A stretch of 21,892 nucleotides of DNA from contig CAKVGW010000031.1 in assembly GCA_934747325.1 (NCBI GenBank), positions 1 to 21,892 of the forward strand. Reading direction: 5' to 3'. A program made the translations under genes and the position numbers. The DNA comes from an uncultured Candidatus Melainabacteria bacterium. GTDB taxonomy: Bacteria; Cyanobacteriota; Vampirovibrionia; Gastranaerophilales; Gastranaerophilaceae. Positions within the stretch are counted from its first letter, which is position 1; each line of letters begins with the position of its first letter. This document shows, piece after piece, positions 1-7,237 of the stretch. The notes under the pieces are model-generated. The model was not told the origin of the DNA. It made no database searches and was given only the letters and a program-made list of their open reading frames with translations.

Positions 1-1
1 T

Positions 2-2023
2 TTAATGCAAAGTTTCTTTAATACTTGCAAAAATGGATTCAACCATTCTATTTTTAAAGTCACTTGAATTCAAGTTTGCAACATCTTTTTCATTCTTCAA
101 GTTTCCGGTTTCAATCAAAACTCCGGGAACTGGTGAAGTATGAGTTCCATCCAAGGAAAGTACTCCTAAAGACTGTGATTTTGAGTGAGTAATTCCTTTA
201 AACCAACTGTCTTGATTCATTTTACTTCCAATTTTTTCAGCCAATTTTAAATCTTGTTTATCAACGACACCGCCTCTTTTGTTACCAATAACAAAGATAC
301 CTCTTGAATCTCCGGCAGAATTGCTGTGTAAACTAATTATCATATTAACTTTTTGGCTTTGTTGAATGTTTTTTATTGCTTTTTGAGCACTGTAAACAGA
401 ACCTTGAACAAAAACTACTTTGCCACCTTCTTTTCTGATTTTTTCAATTAATACATTTGCGATACGTTCGTTTACAACCCATTCTTCTAAAGATTTTCCT
501 GCATTAGCAATAAAATTATTCGTTTCTTTATTTGGATCCTTTTTATCCATTACAGCATTACTTGTTCCGGGGTCAAAATTGGTATTTAATTTCCCTGTCT
601 TTTTGTCTTTGTAATTCATAGCCCCACCATGTCCCGGGTTGATAATAATTGTTTTACCGCTTAAACTTCCTTTGCCGGTTGGGTTTAAAGTTTTTACCAA
701 AGCTTTTATATTCCCTTTTGCGTCTATTTCCGGCATTGGTCGAGCAACATATCTAAGTTTAGCTTTTGCATTTGCTTTCCAATCATTATATAAAGAATTT
801 ACTGTATAAGTTGTTGGCTCACCATTTACGTAAACTTTTTTTGATGTATCCGCTTTTGGTGCAACCGATTTTACATTTTCTGTTTTTTGTATGTCTAATC
901 CTTCTAATTTTTCACCAATTTTTCCATTAAACCATTTGTATGCAAGTCCTTTGTATTCAGCTTTTATGTTTTTATAAGCATTTGCAGAAATTTTTCCTTC
1001 CTTAACCTCTTTTTCCATTTGCACCAAACCGTTTGCATAAACTTGTTTTGCAGATGCTAAAACTTTATCAGGAATTCCGTGTTTAAATATTTTGCAAGCA
1101 TTGTACATATCAAACAAACGACGTTTGCTTAAACCACTCGCATATTTTCTGACTTTTTCACCATTTGCTTTTGTTACTATTGAATAATCTTGATTCAAAT
1201 TTGCAATTGCAGTTACATAATCTTTATTATTGAGAGCATCTCTTAGTTTTTTATTATCACTAATTGCACCTTCGCCTTTGTTAAAAGCCAAGTCCATAAC
1301 AGATTCCTTAAGGTGTGACGGCATAGATTTATAACTTTTTTTGTCAATGATTGTTTCTAAATTCAAATCTTTATTAATAATATCCTGACCTAACATTGTG
1401 AAAATTTCATTATCACTCAAGGTTTTATTATCAAATTTATTCCCTTCTTCAGGAGTAATATAATGTCCAATCCCTATTGTCTTATTCCCGTTAATATCCG
1501 TATAAACTTCAGTTCTTTTTCCTTCCATTTGGATAAAATCATCTAAAAACTCTTTGTCAAAGCCGGTAAAATTAGCCAAATCAGCTTCGTTATTAATGTT
1601 TTTTACCGTATATGACTCAGGCACTTTTAATGTATCGCCAATATTAATGATATCACTTGATTTCATATTATTAGCATCTAATAAACGCATTGTTGAAACA
1701 TTATATTGCTTTGCTATGCTTCCAGGATTTTCACCTGCTTCTACAATATGAATTGTAGAAGGCGTTTTATCCAAATAATTTTTTACTGCTGTTGTATCAA
1801 CAGGTGTATCAACAACTTCAATATTATTATTGTTATCATTTGCATTATTACAATGGTTTATAATTCCAAGTGTCGGTAATAAAAATAAAGCCGTTACTGC
1901 TCCCAACTTAGCTTTTTTAGTAAACTTTGGTAACGTTTTATGTGCTTCGAAAGTTGGATTTGTTTGTTCCTTATTTATAGTTGCTTGAGGTAATTGTTGG
2001 TGATAATTAGATGAAATTTTCAT
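2..2023 (-). CDS. Membrane-anchored wall hydrolase: LysM + GH24 lysozyme + N-acetylmuramoyl-L-alanine amidase
   Basis: 673 aa, complete. Seen in order: a basic N-terminus, one hydrophobic stretch (about residues 40-57) that could be a signal anchor, an Asn-rich linker, a LysM-like domain (about 91-134), a GH24 lysozyme domain (about 152-310) and a zinc amidase_3 domain (about 456-672). In the lysozyme part E167, D176 and T182 have exactly the spacing of the T4 lysozyme triad (11, 20, 26), followed by GIGH. In the amidase part NPGHGG (H465), E519, SLHSN (H566) and IETGN (E638) are the expected zinc ligands and catalytic Glu. The protein should cut both the glycan (MurNAc-GlcNAc) and the stem-peptide bond of peptidoglycan. 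The start has a good RBS (AAGGAG, 6 nt spacing). It lies downstream of an asparaginase with 91 bp between. Phage lysins often carry one of these activities, but no phage genes flank it, so a cell-wall remodelling role is more likely. Domain calls are firm; cellular role is inferred. Confidence 0.85.
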   Translation of the reverse strand: MKISSNYHQQLPQATINKEQTNPTFEAHKTLPKFTKKAKLGAVTALFLLPTLGIINHCNNANDNNNNIEVVDTPVDTTAVKNYLDKTPSTIHIVEAGENPGSIAKQYNVSTMRLLDANNMKSSDIINIGDTLKVPESYTVKNINNEADLANFTGFDKEFLDDFIQMEGKRTEVYTDINGNKTIGIGHYITPEEGNKFDNKTLSDNEIFTMLGQDIINKDLNLETIIDKKSYKSMPSHLKESVMDLAFNKGEGAISDNKKLRDALNNKDYVTAIANLNQDYSIVTKANGEKVRKYASGLSKRRLFDMYNACKIFKHGIPDKVLASAKQVYANGLVQMEKEVKEGKISANAYKNIKAEYKGLAYKWFNGKIGEKLEGLDIQKTENVKSVAPKADTSKKVYVNGEPTTYTVNSLYNDWKANAKAKLRYVARPMPEIDAKGNIKALVKTLNPTGKGSLSGKTIIINPGHGGAMNYKDKKTGKLNTNFDPGTSNAVMDKKDPNKETNNFIANAGKSLEEWVVNERIANVLIEKIRKEGGKVVFVQGSVYSAQKAIKNIQQSQKVNMIISLHSNSAGDSRGIFVIGNKRGGVVDKQDLKLAEKIGSKMNQDSWFKGITHSKSQSLGVLSLDGTHTSPVPGVLIETGNLKNEKDVANLNSSDFKNRMVESIFASIKETLH

Positions 2024-2114
2024 ATTTTCTCCTTACACATTTGCAAAAACTTTAAATCTTGTGAAAGAAAATAATTGACTTTATTCAAAAAAATATTTAC
2101 AATTCTTAAAATTT

Positions 2115-3002
2115 TCAGTTGTTATGAACGATTATTTCACCAACCACTTGTCCATGCAGTGTTTTAATGGTTTTATCGAACTCTATATTTCCCCAACCCA
2201 ATCGGTTAATCATCTCTAAAACCGCAAAACGTCTGGCTTCCATTGAGCAGTCATTGATTTTTACAACAAATCCGATTTGTTCTTTTACGTTGAATACAAT
2301 GCAAAGCCCGCCTGCTCCAACTTTTGCAATTAAGCCTTGAGTTTTTTCAATGATTTCTGTGTCTAGGCGATTTTCACCGCCAAAAATGTAAGGATACTTT
2401 TGAATTGCATTTATAATTTTTTCGTATTGAAGCAAATTTTTGTAACCGATTAACATATTTTGTAATGGCATACTGAGAATTGGCACACCGCAGCCATCAG
2501 TTGTTACAGGGTAGTTTAAGGTTATTTCACACATATTGTTTATTTTATTTTTTATAGCTATTTGCAGAGGATGTTCAGGTTTGTCATAAGTTTCCATATC
2601 CCACCCCTTTTTTTTACAAATAACCAAAAATCCTATATGCTTACCTGAACAATTATTGTGGATTGCTCTCGCTTTTTCACCATTCAAAAGCATTTTATCT
2701 TGCATGCTTCGAGCAAGCGGAGCATGGACTCCGCACTTCAAATACTTTTCATCAATTTCAAATTTATCCAATATTTGCTTCGCGACTCTAATATGACATT
2801 CTTCACCGGCATGTGACCCACAACAAAGAGCCAATTCTTCTTCCGTTAAATCTATACCATAATCAATCAATAGCGTTGCTTGTAAAGGTTTTGCGCAAGA
2901 ACGTAAATAATAAGGAATAGTATCATACGGCTCGGTAGAAAGCATAAAAAGCCCTTCGTGAAATTCTTCAACCAAACCATCCCTTATGTATTCAACACGC
3001 AT
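2115..3002 (-). CDS. L-asparaginase, Rhizobium etli type (AnsA/ReAV, PF06089 family)
   Basis: 295 aa. Family knowledge: this class hydrolyses L-asparagine to aspartate and ammonia and is unrelated to the E. coli type I/II enzymes. Seen: an RSCAKP motif giving a Ser-Lys pair (S35, K38), a CGSHAGEE motif (S63), NNCSGKH (C118, K121) and TTDGCGVP (C171). C118, K121 and C171 have nearly the spacing of the Cys-Lys-Cys zinc site of the R. etli enzyme, and K248 is a candidate for the second Ser-Lys pair. No signal peptide, so probably cytosolic. It starts 9 bp after the stop of the upstream gene at 3012-3764; that stop (TAA) is part of the AAGGG ribosome site, so the two are probably translationally coupled. 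Length is slightly below the usual 330 or so residues, mostly at the N-terminus. Confidence 0.88.
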   Translation of the reverse strand: MRVEYIRDGLVEEFHEGLFMLSTEPYDTIPYYLRSCAKPLQATLLIDYGIDLTEEELALCCGSHAGEECHIRVAKQILDKFEIDEKYLKCGVHAPLARSMQDKMLLNGEKARAIHNNCSGKHIGFLVICKKKGWDMETYDKPEHPLQIAIKNKINNMCEITLNYPVTTDGCGVPILSMPLQNMLIGYKNLLQYEKIINAIQKYPYIFGGENRLDTEIIEKTQGLIAKVGAGGLCIVFNVKEQIGFVVKINDCSMEARRFAVLEMINRLGWGNIEFDKTIKTLHGQVVGEIIVHNN

Positions 3003-3011
3003 TTTTTACCC

Positions 3012-3764
3012 TTATTCTTTTTCCTTGTGTTCTTTAATAAATGTAAGAAGTGCATCCATTTTTTGTTTAAGGATTTCATTTTCTTCTTTTAGACGTGTAT
3101 TTTCAACTCTGATATCAAAACTTTCTTTTTCTAAAGCAAGAGTTGGAATGTCATCAGGATTAAGTGAAAATCTTTTTCCTGATTCTTCCTTCATAAAAAT
3201 AATACTCTTTACGTCTTTTTCTCTTACAAAACCCATTTGAACCATTAATTCCGCGATGAACACGTGTTTTCCTGATTCGTTCATTTCTTTTTGTTTATCA
3301 AGAACTTCGTCCAATTGCTCAATCGTCATTTTACCTGCGCGAATAAAATATTCACCGGTTCTATATTTTCCTGCAATAAAACCTGCTATTGCACTAACAA
3401 GATTTGGAACTTCATTTGAGAAAAATCCTGAAGTTTTGCAGAAAGTAAATGCCTTAGCAACTTCTTCCATTGTAAAATTATTTTCAATTGCAATTTCAAT
3501 CAGTGACATGCCTTTTGAACAGCAATTCATAAAAGCATAGATACTTTCATCAAATTTAGATTCTTTAGTTAAAAGTTCATTTTGACCCAAATCAGAAAGA
3601 GCAGGCTTATAAATATGGAACAACTCACCTTCCGGCAAATCCAAAAACTCATTACTTAAATAATTTGTTAAATCATTTGATAAGTTCAAGAAGATTGTTT
3701 GCTTAATCCAAAGAGGAAATGCAAGCATTTTTTCCATAAAATCTATAAATAAGCTCTTACTCAT
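3012..3764 (-). CDS. GspE-N-domain-like protein with C-terminal coiled coil, unknown role
   Basis: 250 aa, soluble. Residues about 135-195 (GEYFIRAGKMTIEQLDEVL ... ELMVQMGFVREKDV) match the pattern of the small helical domain found at the N-terminus of type II secretion / type IV pilus ATPases (GspE/PilB N domain), here without any ATPase. Residues about 212-246 form a charged heptad-rich coiled coil. Residues 1-130 are mostly helical and resemble a cyanobacterial-style DUF4388-like or winged-helix region only weakly; I do not assign them. The start has an AAGAAGG ribosome site 9-10 nt upstream. It heads an operon with the asparaginase gene and is divergent from flaG. Stand-alone copies of this domain in other bacteria can bind c-di-GMP, but I see no clear RxxD-type ligand motif, so a signalling or motility role is only a suggestion. 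Confidence 0.6.
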   Translation of the reverse strand: MSKSLFIDFMEKMLAFPLWIKQTIFLNLSNDLTNYLSNEFLDLPEGELFHIYKPALSDLGQNELLTKESKFDESIYAFMNCCSKGMSLIEIAIENNFTMEEVAKAFTFCKTSGFFSNEVPNLVSAIAGFIAGKYRTGEYFIRAGKMTIEQLDEVLDKQKEMNESGKHVFIAELMVQMGFVREKDVKSIIFMKEESGKRFSLNPDDIPTLALEKESFDIRVENTRLKEENEILKQKMDALLTFIKEHKEKE

Positions 3765-3801
3765 GAAATATATCCTTCTTTTATATGATAACTACAAACA
3801 A

Positions 3802-3810
3802 ATTATATCA
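3802..3810 (-). promoter_or_regulatory. Extended -10 promoter for the 3012-3764 / asparaginase operon
   Basis: Read on the minus strand this is TGATATAAT, an extended -10, about 38 bp upstream of the ATG at 3764. The -35 (TGTTAA, 3825-3830, 17-bp spacer) is poor. The 87-bp divergent spacer also holds TATGATA (3784-3790) and TATCATA (3806-3812) as an inverted repeat overlapping the -10; in such AT-rich DNA this may be chance. Confidence 0.5.
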
Positions 3811-3851
3811 TAAGATAATAAAAGTTAACATTTGTAAAGGAAGCTTCATAT

Positions 3852-4304
3852 ATGGGCATGGATGGTTTGTCTATTGCAAATACAGGTGTGGTAAAAGAAT
3901 CCACCTCAGCAGAAATTGCCGGCAAGACCGAGCAAGCAATGCAGGCTGAGCAGGCAAACTCAAACCGTCAAGTCAACGGGCTTAGTGTAAATCAACGAGT
4001 ACGAGAAAAAGACGAAGGGGACGAAAACGCTAATAAACAAGGCAAGAACAATCCACAAGACGCATTTGAAGATGGTTTAGTAGAGCCTAAAGATGAAACA
4101 AGTGAAGATGATTTATCTGAAATTGAAGATGTTGAAAATCCGAATAAAGATTTTTATGTTAAATTAAATGTAAAAGATGATATAATAGAATTATATGATA
4201 GTGCAACTAATCGGTTAATCGAAACAATTTCAGGAAATGAACTTGGAGAGTTAGTACAAAAGCTGAATATGGCTTCAGGAATATTTATAAATAAGAAGGT
4301 TTAA
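3852..4304 (+). CDS. flaG: FlaG-like flagellar protein with long acidic N-terminal region
   Basis: 150 aa. Residues about 98-150 (DFYVKLNVKDDIIELYD ... GELVQKLN) follow the FlaG pattern: two beta strands with an 'E L Y D x x T N R L I E T I' core, then a helix ending in a short hydrophobic tail. The first 95 residues are low-complexity, rich in Glu, Asp, Asn and Gln. FlaG affects filament length and lies next to fliD/fliS/fliT in many bacteria. The start at 3852 is preceded by AAAGGAAG; an in-frame ATG at 3858 is an alternative. The stop touches the fliS start codon directly (TAA then ATG), so the two are translated together. Assignment rests on the C-terminal pattern plus the neighbours fliS and a fliT-like gene. 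Confidence 0.75.
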   Translation: MGMDGLSIANTGVVKESTSAEIAGKTEQAMQAEQANSNRQVNGLSVNQRVREKDEGDENANKQGKNNPQDAFEDGLVEPKDETSEDDLSEIEDVENPNKDFYVKLNVKDDIIELYDSATNRLIETISGNELGELVQKLNMASGIFINKKV

Positions 4305-4760
4305 ATGCCACCGGTAAATCCATACAACAAGTACATAAAACAATATCAGGCGAGTAACGTAAATACTGCAACGCCTGAAAAACTTATGATTATGATGTTT
4401 GATGGAGCTTTGCAATTTTTACAAAAAGCAAAAGTAGCAATCGCAGAAGGTAACTTAAAAGAACGTTCTCAAAATATAGATGGCGCAAGAAAAATTATAA
4501 GAGAACTTATGCGCACAATTGATTTGGAAAACGGAAATGATGTTTCTAAACAATTATTTAAACTATATAACAAAATGGCAATGAATCTCATTAAAGCTAA
4601 TGTTCAAAGGAATGCGGCACTGATTGACACTGTGATTGAAGATGTTTCAAATATTCGTTGGGGTTTTCAAAAAGCTATTGAAATCCAAACGGGCGTTACA
4701 ACTTTAGAACAAGCAATGCAAGAACAGCAGGCAAGCAACAATAATTCTACTCAAGCATAG
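4305..4760 (+). CDS. fliS: Flagellin export chaperone FliS
   Basis: 151 aa, all-helical. The N-terminus NPYNKYIKQYQASNVNTATPEKLMIMMFDGALQFL is the hallmark of FliS (residues 5-39 region), followed by helices with INNGARKII-like and 'NLIKANVQRNAALI' segments. FliS binds the C-terminus of flagellin in the cytosol, keeps it unfolded and delivers it to the flagellar export gate. It is longer than usual (about 125-135) because of a Gln/Asn-rich C-terminal tail (about 132-151). Its ribosome site (AAGAAGG) is inside the end of flaG. No flagellin gene is in the window. Confidence 0.93.
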   Translation: MPPVNPYNKYIKQYQASNVNTATPEKLMIMMFDGALQFLQKAKVAIAEGNLKERSQNIDGARKIIRELMRTIDLENGNDVSKQLFKLYNKMAMNLIKANVQRNAALIDTVIEDVSNIRWGFQKAIEIQTGVTTLEQAMQEQQASNNNSTQA

Positions 4761-4772
4761 AAAGGGATATGT

Positions 4773-5147
4773 ATGCAAGACGAACAACAGTTTGAGCAGT
4801 TGATGCTACAATACCAACAGCTTAAAAACGGCTCGGAAGATATTTCAAGAATGATAGATAACGAAGATTTTGACAGTGCAATTACTATGATTAAGAATCG
4901 CGAACAATTGTTTTTGAGTTGCAAATGCATGCGCAAGTATCTTGAACTTACTCCGGTTGAACAAAAACAAGCAGATGAGATTTTGGATGAAATAAGAACT
5001 TTAGAGCTTAAAAATATTAAAAAGCTTGAGAAAAGCATGACCGAAGTCCAAGCAGAACTCAAGAAATCTCAACAATCTCAAAAGTTTCAACAAGCTTATG
5101 AAACTGATGAAGATTACAAAGGAAGTATTGTTAACATACAAGAATAA
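4773..5147 (+). CDS. FliT-like flagellar chaperone candidate
   Basis: 124 aa, entirely helical and highly charged, with heptad-like Leu/Gln spacing. It has the size, helical character and position (directly after fliS, 12 bp gap, AAAGGGAT ribosome site) of FliT, the export chaperone for the filament cap protein FliD. Sequence identity to FliT cannot be judged by eye: the family is poorly conserved. Two Cys (CKC, about residues 50-52) are a curiosity. It may instead be a lineage-specific flagellar helper. No start conflict was seen; the first ATG with a good ribosome site was chosen. Confidence 0.6.
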   Translation: MQDEQQFEQLMLQYQQLKNGSEDISRMIDNEDFDSAITMIKNREQLFLSCKCMRKYLELTPVEQKQADEILDEIRTLELKNIKKLEKSMTEVQAELKKSQQSQKFQQAYETDEDYKGSIVNIQE

Positions 5148-5151
5148 AATA

Positions 5152-5175
5152 GTAGGTTGGGCTTTCAGCCCAACA
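5152..5175 (+). repeat. GTAGGTTGGGCTT hairpin repeat, copy 1
   Basis: Stem GTTGGGCT (5156-5163) / AGCCCAAC (5167-5174) with a 3-nt loop, preceded by GTAG. A near-identical copy is at 6827-6850 and a half copy at 7272-7287. There is no T-tract after it, so it is not a standard terminator for the flagellar operon, though it sits 5 bp after the last stop. Confidence 0.85.
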
Positions 5176-5193
5176 ATCTCCTAAAAACCGCTT

Positions 5194-5277
5194 CTATTCA
5201 GGCAAAGCAACTTGATTCAAAAAGTCGTTGATTTTTTGTGCGTTTTGTGTTATCGGTCTATAAGCTAGACAAATTAA
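5194..5277 (-). pseudogene. Possible gene-end remnant (about 27 codons, no start)
   Basis: The 212-bp spacer between the fliT-like gene and hup otherwise holds only the repeat and the hup promoter. On the minus strand one frame is open from 5277 to a TAG at 5194-5196 and reads LAYRPITQNAQKINDFLNQV-ALPE, which looks like a natural protein C-terminus rather than random AT-rich translation. There is no ATG/GTG/TTG start in frame; an in-frame stop lies at 5278-5280. It may be the decayed end of a lost gene or chance. Confidence 0.25.
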
Positions 5278-5298
5278 CTATTTTCACGAAAAAAATAC

Positions 5299-5326
5299 TT
5301 GCATTATTGTTTGGAGTTTGTATAAT
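5299..5326 (+). promoter_or_regulatory. Promoter of hup
   Basis: TTGCAT (5299-5304), 16-bp spacer, perfect TATAAT (5321-5326). Expected start near 5333, giving a leader of about 27 nt that includes AAAGGAG at 5345-5351. The good match fits a highly expressed nucleoid protein. Confidence 0.8.
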
Positions 5327-5359
5327 AGAGTTTGTAAATAGAAGAAAGGAGTTTTAACA

Positions 5360-5638
5360 ATGAACAAAGAAGAATTAGTACAAGAAATTTCAAAAAAATC
5401 TAAAGTTACTCAAAAAGAAGCTAACGAAGTTTTATCAGCTTTAATCGAAACAGTTCAAAAAACAGTTTCTAAAGGTAAAAAAGTTACTCTAGTTGGTTTT
5501 GGTACTTTCGAACCTCGTAAGAGAGCTGCTAGAAACGGCAGAAACCCACAAACTGGTAAGGAAATCAAAATCCCTGCTAAAACAGTTCCTGTATTCTCAG
5601 CTGGTAAAAAATTCAAAGAAGTTGTTAACGGTAAGTAA
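5360..5638 (+). CDS. hup: DNA-binding protein HU
   Basis: 92 aa, the usual HU length. Helical dimerisation part (residues 1-40), then VTLVGFGTFEPRKR (42-55) and the DNA-bending arm with RNPQTG (61-66) and KIPAKTVPVFSAGKKFKE (69-86), all standard HU features. It binds and bends DNA without strict sequence preference and compacts the nucleoid. Good AAAGGAG ribosome site 8 nt before the ATG, own strong promoter and own terminator, so it is monocistronic. IHF is less likely because this lineage type usually has only HU homodimer genes and the arm lacks IHF-specific features. Confidence 0.95.
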   Translation: MNKEELVQEISKKSKVTQKEANEVLSALIETVQKTVSKGKKVTLVGFGTFEPRKRAARNGRNPQTGKEIKIPAKTVPVFSAGKKFKEVVNGK

Positions 5639-5665
5639 TTAACGATTTTTAGAATAAATTTGAGT

Positions 5666-5700
5666 AAGGCGTGTCAAAATTGACACGCCTTATTTCTTTT
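5666..5700. terminator. Bidirectional terminator between hup and icd
   Basis: Inverted repeat AAGGCGTGTCAA (5666-5677) / TTGACACGCCTT (5680-5691), followed by a T-rich stretch (TATTTCTTTT) on the plus side and by ACTCAAATTTATTC on the minus side. It lies between two convergent genes and can serve both. Confidence 0.85.
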
Positions 5701-5718
5701 AAACATCAAACTAAAATT

Positions 5719-6726
5719 CTATTTTTCTAGCACAACCAGCCTATCAACAATAGCTTGTGTAAATTCAGTACAGCTTGCCGTACCACCCAAGTCTACCGTT
5801 TTTATTCCCGCATCAAGTGTATCGAATAAAGCCAATCGAATTCTTTTTCCTGCTTCGTTTTCGCCGATATAATTTAACATTTCAATCGCAGACATAAGCA
5901 TGGCAGTAGGATTTGCCTTATCTTGCCCTGCAATATCAGGTGCTGAACCGTGAACAGGTTCAAAAACAGCATAATCTTCGCCAATATTAGCACCTTGAGC
6001 AATTCCCAAACCACCAATTAAGCCTGCACAAAGGTCTGAAACGATGTCGCCATAAAGATTTGGTAATAATAACACGTCGAATTGGTTTGGATTTTGAACA
6101 AGCTGCATACAACAATTATCAACAAGTATTTCGCGAAATTTTATTTGAGGAAATTGTTGAGCAATTTTTCTTGCACATTCCAAAAATAATCCGTCAGAAA
6201 GTTTGCAAATATTAGCTTTTGTAACAACACAAACTTCTTTACGATTATTTTTTACCGCATAATCAAATGCAAATTTTGCAATTCTTTCTGAAGCTTTTCT
6301 TGTAATAATTTTGATACTCTCTGCCGTATCTTCATCAACCTGGCGCTCAATTCCCGCATATAAATCTTCTGTATTTTCACGAACGACAACAATATCAACT
6401 TTATCATAACGAGTTTTTACGTTTGGTAAATTATAACAAGGTCTTAGGTTTGCGTACAAATCCAATTCTTTTCTGAGTTGAACGTTAACAGAGCGAAAAC
6501 CTTTGCCAATAGGAGTTGTTACAGGCGATTTTAAAGCAATTTTGTTTTGTTTAACTGAATCTAATACTCTTTGAGGAAGCGGAGTTCCTTCAGTTTCAAT
6601 CAAATCAGCGCCTGCGGTTTGAACATCCCAATCAATTGCAACACCGGCCGCGTTAATAATTTTCATCACGGAATCCGTAATTTCAGGTCCAATTCCATCG
6701 CCTTTAATCAATGTAACTCGTTTCAT
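5719..6726 (-). CDS. icd: Isocitrate dehydrogenase, NAD-dependent type
   Basis: 335 aa with the start at the ATG 6726 (TGGAG ribosome site 7 nt upstream); a GTG at 6738 would make that site part of the coding region, so I reject it. Decarboxylates isocitrate to 2-oxoglutarate. Seen: the beta-decarboxylating dehydrogenase signature (GDGIGPEI, residues 9-16), the substrate loop KGFRSVNVQLR (75-85; S79 and N81 as in isocitrate rather than isopropylmalate enzymes), R95, RENTEDLYAGIE (116-127), catalytic K170, NLYGDIVSD (223-231). The cofactor segment reads HGSAPDIAGQDKANP: Asp264-Ile265 replace the Lys-Tyr that define NADP enzymes in E. coli, so NAD is the likely cofactor. Short like the IDH3 family. 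Homoisocitrate dehydrogenase is a less likely alternative. It supplies 2-oxoglutarate for glutamate synthesis. Confidence 0.87.
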   Translation of the reverse strand: MKRVTLIKGDGIGPEITDSVMKIINAAGVAIDWDVQTAGADLIETEGTPLPQRVLDSVKQNKIALKSPVTTPIGKGFRSVNVQLRKELDLYANLRPCYNLPNVKTRYDKVDIVVVRENTEDLYAGIERQVDEDTAESIKIITRKASERIAKFAFDYAVKNNRKEVCVVTKANICKLSDGLFLECARKIAQQFPQIKFREILVDNCCMQLVQNPNQFDVLLLPNLYGDIVSDLCAGLIGGLGIAQGANIGEDYAVFEPVHGSAPDIAGQDKANPTAMLMSAIEMLNYIGENEAGKRIRLALFDTLDAGIKTVDLGGTASCTEFTQAIVDRLVVLEK

Positions 6727-6763
6727 ATTATTCTCCACAAATATTCAATTAAATCCATTACAT

Positions 6764-6791
6764 ATTATACACATTTTCATAGAATTTACAA
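6764..6791 (-). promoter_or_regulatory. Promoter of icd
   Basis: On the minus strand: TTGTAA (6786-6791), 16-bp spacer, TATAAT (6764-6769), about 38 bp upstream of the ATG at 6726. Confidence 0.65.
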
Positions 6792-6800
6792 TGTTGTTTT

Positions 6801-6850
6801 GGGGAGGAAACTAAAGTCGTTCGCGAGTAGGTTGGGCTTTTAGCCCAACA
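6801..6850. repeat. Composite repeat: 22-nt module plus GTAGGTTGGGCTT hairpin copy 2
   Basis: 6801-6822, read on the minus strand, matches 19 of 22 bases of 11409-11430. It is followed after 4 bp by hairpin copy 2 (6827-6850; stem GTTGGGCT 6831-6838 / AGCCCAAC 6842-6849), which differs from copy 1 by one loop base. The block lies just downstream of the stop of the TSCPD gene (minus strand) and upstream of the icd promoter. Confidence 0.75.
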
Positions 6851-6855
6851 AAACT

Positions 6856-7161
6856 TTAAACCTTAACTTCACTTTTCGCTCTTAAATAGGCTTCAATACC
6901 TTTTGTTAATTGGTCAGGACAGCTTGTCGGGCGACTTCCGCAATGCAAACCGCTTAGTTTTGGCACAATATCGTTAATATTCATACCTTTAATAAGAATG
7001 CCGATTCCGCTAAGATTGCCATTGCATCCGCCTACAAATTCTACATCCTGAATAATATTATCTTTAATTCTCATTTGCATTAATTTGCAACAAACACCTT
7101 TTGGCTGATATTGGACAATATCAACACCATTTACATTATTAATTTTAATTTCTTCGCTCAT
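6856..7161 (-). CDS. TSCPD-domain protein (TIGR03905-like)
   Basis: 101 aa from the ATG at 7161, which has GAGGAG 7-12 nt upstream and a promoter at 7192-7220; the longer open frame to 7248 would start upstream of that promoter and is rejected. The literal family signature RPTSCPDQL is present near residue 78, with a Cys-rich core (GVCCKLMQM, GGCNGN, GLHCGSRPTSCPD). TSCPD domains occur at the C-terminus of vitamin B12-dependent ribonucleotide reductases and as short free proteins such as this one, where the Cys cluster may bind a metal. Function of the free form is unknown. Confidence 0.85.
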   Translation of the reverse strand: MSEEIKINNVNGVDIVQYQPKGVCCKLMQMRIKDNIIQDVEFVGGCNGNLSGIGILIKGMNINDIVPKLSGLHCGSRPTSCPDQLTKGIEAYLRAKSEVKV

Positions 7162-7191
7162 AAAAAACTCCTCGAATTTCTTTCTATTATT

Positions 7192-7220
7192 AATATAACA
7201 TTTCGTCTTGCAAGAATCAA
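7192..7220 (-). promoter_or_regulatory. Promoter of the TSCPD gene
   Basis: On the minus strand: TTGATT (7215-7220), 17-bp spacer, TATATT (7192-7197) preceded by TGT, an extended -10. Predicted start near 7185, 24 nt before the ATG; this decides the start codon of the gene. Confidence 0.65.
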
Positions 7221-7237
7221 TTAGCAGGGTGATGAAA

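Noticed and set aside
2024..2114. Promoter for the wall hydrolase gene
   Set aside because: Several TTGAAT/TTGTAA-like hexamers exist but none has a matching -10 at 16-18 bp; not reported as a site.
5152..5175. Rho-independent terminator of the flagellar operon
   Set aside because: The hairpin lacks a following T-tract and recurs as a dispersed repeat in unrelated places.
5256..5270. Short hairpin GTCTA/TAGAC upstream of hup
   Set aside because: Only 5 bp with a 5-nt loop; expected by chance in AT-rich sequence.
6727..6738. GTG start giving icd four extra residues
   Set aside because: The TGGAG ribosome site for the ATG at 6726 would then be inside the coding region and the GTG has no ribosome site of its own.
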